From positions 1 to 6,328 of the forward strand of contig CAKTQP010000070.1 of assembly GCA_934597165.1 (NCBI GenBank): DNA of 6,328 bases. The letters are read 5' to 3'. Made by a program: the position numbers and the translations under genes. Of this stretch, positions 4,935 to 6,328 are shown one piece after another (position 1 is the stretch's first letter; each line of letters opens with the position of its first letter). Below the pieces are notes generated by a model. The model did no database searches. It was not told the DNA's origin and worked only from the letters and a program-made list of their open reading frames with translations. This DNA is from an uncultured Oscillospiraceae bacterium. Its GTDB lineage: Bacteria > Bacillota > Clostridia > Oscillospirales > Oscillospiraceae.

Positions 4935-5624
4935 ATGTATCCGACTATCAATTTAAGCGCCACCACCCCTTCCCTGAAGCAGCGGGTCTATGACTGCCTG
5001 CTGCAGCAGATCGTCTCCGGCGAATTGCCGCCCGGCACACACCTGATGGAGGCTGAGATCGCACAGGCTATGTGCATCAGCCGCGCACCGATCCGCGAAG
5101 CATTGAACATGCTGGAGCGGGACGGCTTTACCCGCAGCATCCCCCACCGCGGCTCAGAGGTGGCCGAGGTCACCATGCAGAATGTTCACGAATTCTGGGA
5201 GGCCCGGTATGTGCTGGAGCCTTATATGGCCATGACCTCCTTTCAGACCATTCCCAAGGAGCATCTGCAGGCTGTGGCCGAAACGCTGGATGAGCTGGAA
5301 AAATGCCCGGAGCAGTATGACAAGTTTATGGAGTCGGATACAGAGGTCCACGAAATGCTGTTTACATACCACACCAACGAGTACCTGAAGGGTGTGATAC
5401 GGAAGCTCCACGCCCACTCCCAGCGGATGCGCTGGATCACCGACCGGCAGCAGAATTCTCCGGAGGACTGCCTGATCTCCATTCATGAGCATCAGGAAAT
5501 CGTCCGAGCCCTGCTGGCGGGAGAGCCGGATCGGATCTACCATACGGTGCAGACCCACCAGATCAAAAGCCAGCAGCGGCTATTGCAGGCCATCGCGGCA
5601 AACGAAAGCAATCAGGACGCATAA
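4935..5624 (+). CDS. GntR-family transcriptional regulator with FCD ligand domain (FadR subfamily)
   Basis: A 229-residue DNA-binding protein of normal length for the FadR/FCD group. Residues 12-78 form the winged helix-turn-helix: LKQRVYDCLLQQIVSGELPP, then LMEAEIAQAMCISRAPIREAL with the family-typical SRxPIREAL recognition segment, and the wing HRGSEVAEV. Residues about 85-215 form the helical FCD domain. The usual metal/ligand-site residues appear present as Asp135 and His139 (SDTEVHEML), His186 (HEHQEI) and His208 (TVQTHQI). FCD regulators commonly sense carboxylates through this bound metal. The gene is divergent from the TRAP operon, and matching dyads lie at both promoters, so it very probably controls both. 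Whether it represses or activates the operon is not certain. The effector is unknown but is likely the transported compound or a product of it. Confidence 0.93.
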   Translation: MYPTINLSATTPSLKQRVYDCLLQQIVSGELPPGTHLMEAEIAQAMCISRAPIREALNMLERDGFTRSIPHRGSEVAEVTMQNVHEFWEARYVLEPYMAMTSFQTIPKEHLQAVAETLDELEKCPEQYDKFMESDTEVHEMLFTYHTNEYLKGVIRKLHAHSQRMRWITDRQQNSPEDCLISIHEHQEIVRALLAGEPDRIYHTVQTHQIKSQQRLLQAIAANESNQDA

Positions 5625-5637
5625 CCACAAACAAAAG

Positions 5638-5680
5638 CGCAGCCTCTCAGGCGAATTGCCTGAGAGGCTGCGTATTTTTA
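5638..5680. terminator. Bidirectional terminator between the regulator and the oadA-type gene
   Basis: Arms 5638-5652 and 5658-5672 are perfectly complementary over 15 bp around a 5-nt loop (5653-5657). On the plus strand it is followed by TATTTTTA, giving a good terminator for the regulator gene. On the minus strand the 3' arm is followed by CTTTTGTTTG, so it can also end the convergent gene, whose stop codon (5680-5678) lies within the plus-strand U-run. Confidence 0.9.
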
Positions 5681-6328
5681 TCCCTTCCACTCCACGTAGA
5701 GCTCGCGGACGGCGTTGGGGTCGGCGGCGGGCGCTGCCGCGGGGGCGGCCGCGGGATGATCCCGCTTTTCGATGAACTTGGGAGCCACCTGCGGGAACAG
5801 AGCAAGGCTCAGCACATCCTCGTCACTCTTGGCGATGTCCTTGTACTCAGTGCGGTACTTCTCCAGCTCCGGCTCCAGCAGGTCGGCGGGACGGCAGGTG
5901 ATGACGTCCTCGGGGGCGATGCCCGCCTTGGCGCGGACTTCTTCGTTGACCTCACCGGGCAGCTTGCCGTATTCGCCCTTCAGCATGGCGCGGCTCTCCT
6001 TGGGGAAGGTCTTGTACCGCTCGCCCATGATGACGTTCATCACGGCCTGCGTGCCCACGATCTGGCTGGAGGGCGTCACCAGCGGGGGATAGCCGAAGTC
6101 CTTGCGGACACGGGGGATCTCCGCCAGTACGTCGTAGTACTTGTCCTCCTTCCCGGCCTGCTTCAGCTGGGAGATGAGGTTGGACAGCATGCCGCCGGGC
6201 ACCTGGTACAGCAGGGTGTTGGTATCTACGCGCAGCACCTTGGGATCAAGGATGCCCGCATCCTGCAGACGCTGGGCCACCTTGCGGAAGTGCACGGCCG
6301 CGTCGGACATCTTCTCCAGGCTCAGGCC
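5678..6328 (-). CDS. oadA: Oxaloacetate decarboxylase-type alpha subunit (carboxyltransferase), C-terminal part (5' end outside window)
   Basis: The frame is open from the right edge to TAA 5680-5678, giving the last 216 residues. The visible part begins GLSLEKMSDAAVHFRKVAQR and contains VPGGMLSNLISQLKQAG, DVLAEIPRVRKDFGYPPLVTPSSQIVGTQAV and the MLKGEYGKLPGEVN region. These are typical of the conserved C-terminal (PYC/OADA) domain shared by oxaloacetate decarboxylase alpha and pyruvate carboxylase B subunits. Family enzymes move a carboxyl group between a keto-acid and biotin. After an Ala/Pro-rich linker the protein ends at VRELYVEWKG, with no biotinyl domain or MKM motif. The biotin carrier must therefore be a separate protein, as in several clostridial sodium-pump decarboxylases. 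The N-terminal catalytic barrel lies outside the window, so substrate specificity cannot be judged. It is convergent with the regulator and probably independent of the TRAP operon. Confidence 0.88.
   Translation of the reverse strand, partial: GLSLEKMSDAAVHFRKVAQRLQDAGILDPKVLRVDTNTLLYQVPGGMLSNLISQLKQAGKEDKYYDVLAEIPRVRKDFGYPPLVTPSSQIVGTQAVMNVIMGERYKTFPKESRAMLKGEYGKLPGEVNEEVRAKAGIAPEDVITCRPADLLEPELEKYRTEYKDIAKSDEDVLSLALFPQVAPKFIEKRDHPAAAPAAAPAADPNAVRELYVEWKG

Overview
The window looks like chromosomal DNA of a GC-rich anaerobic Firmicute, most likely an Oscillospiraceae-type gut clostridium. This placement is inferred from strong AAGGAG-type ribosome binding sites, GC-rich codons with AT-rich intergenic DNA, a clostridial lipoprotein signal, and an oxaloacetate decarboxylase-type alpha subunit without a fused biotin domain. 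No mobile element, CRISPR array, tRNA or rRNA gene was seen.

Layout from left to right. At 1-465 (minus) is the N-terminal part of an EamA/DMT-type membrane transporter, cut by the window edge. At 495-527 a strong minus-strand hairpin terminator closes a four-gene minus-strand operon. In transcription order that operon is an AroM-like protein of the Asp/Glu racemase superfamily (4606-3791), a TRAP solute-binding lipoprotein dctP (3715-2666), the small membrane subunit dctQ (2544-1915) and the large membrane subunit dctM (1851-541). A hairpin without a U-tract sits between dctP and dctQ. A 328-bp AT-rich control region (4607-4934) separates this operon from a divergent GntR-family regulator with an FCD domain (4935-5624, plus). 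A perfect 15-bp hairpin terminator then serves both the regulator and a convergent minus-strand gene, the C-terminal half of an oadA-type carboxyltransferase that runs off the right edge.

How it fits together. The regulator and the TRAP operon form a self-contained, probably ligand-controlled uptake module. The operon has a consensus sigma-A promoter (TTGACA, 17 bp, TATAAT). A 17-bp dyad of form TTGTnGAnnnTCnACAA touches the upstream edge of its -35 box. A near-identical dyad lies exactly 160 bp away, just after the predicted start of the regulator transcript. This suggests one protein controls both directions. The substrate cannot be read from the sequence. The least explained component is the AroM-like first gene, which carries a Cys triplet at one expected active-site position and no Cys at the other.
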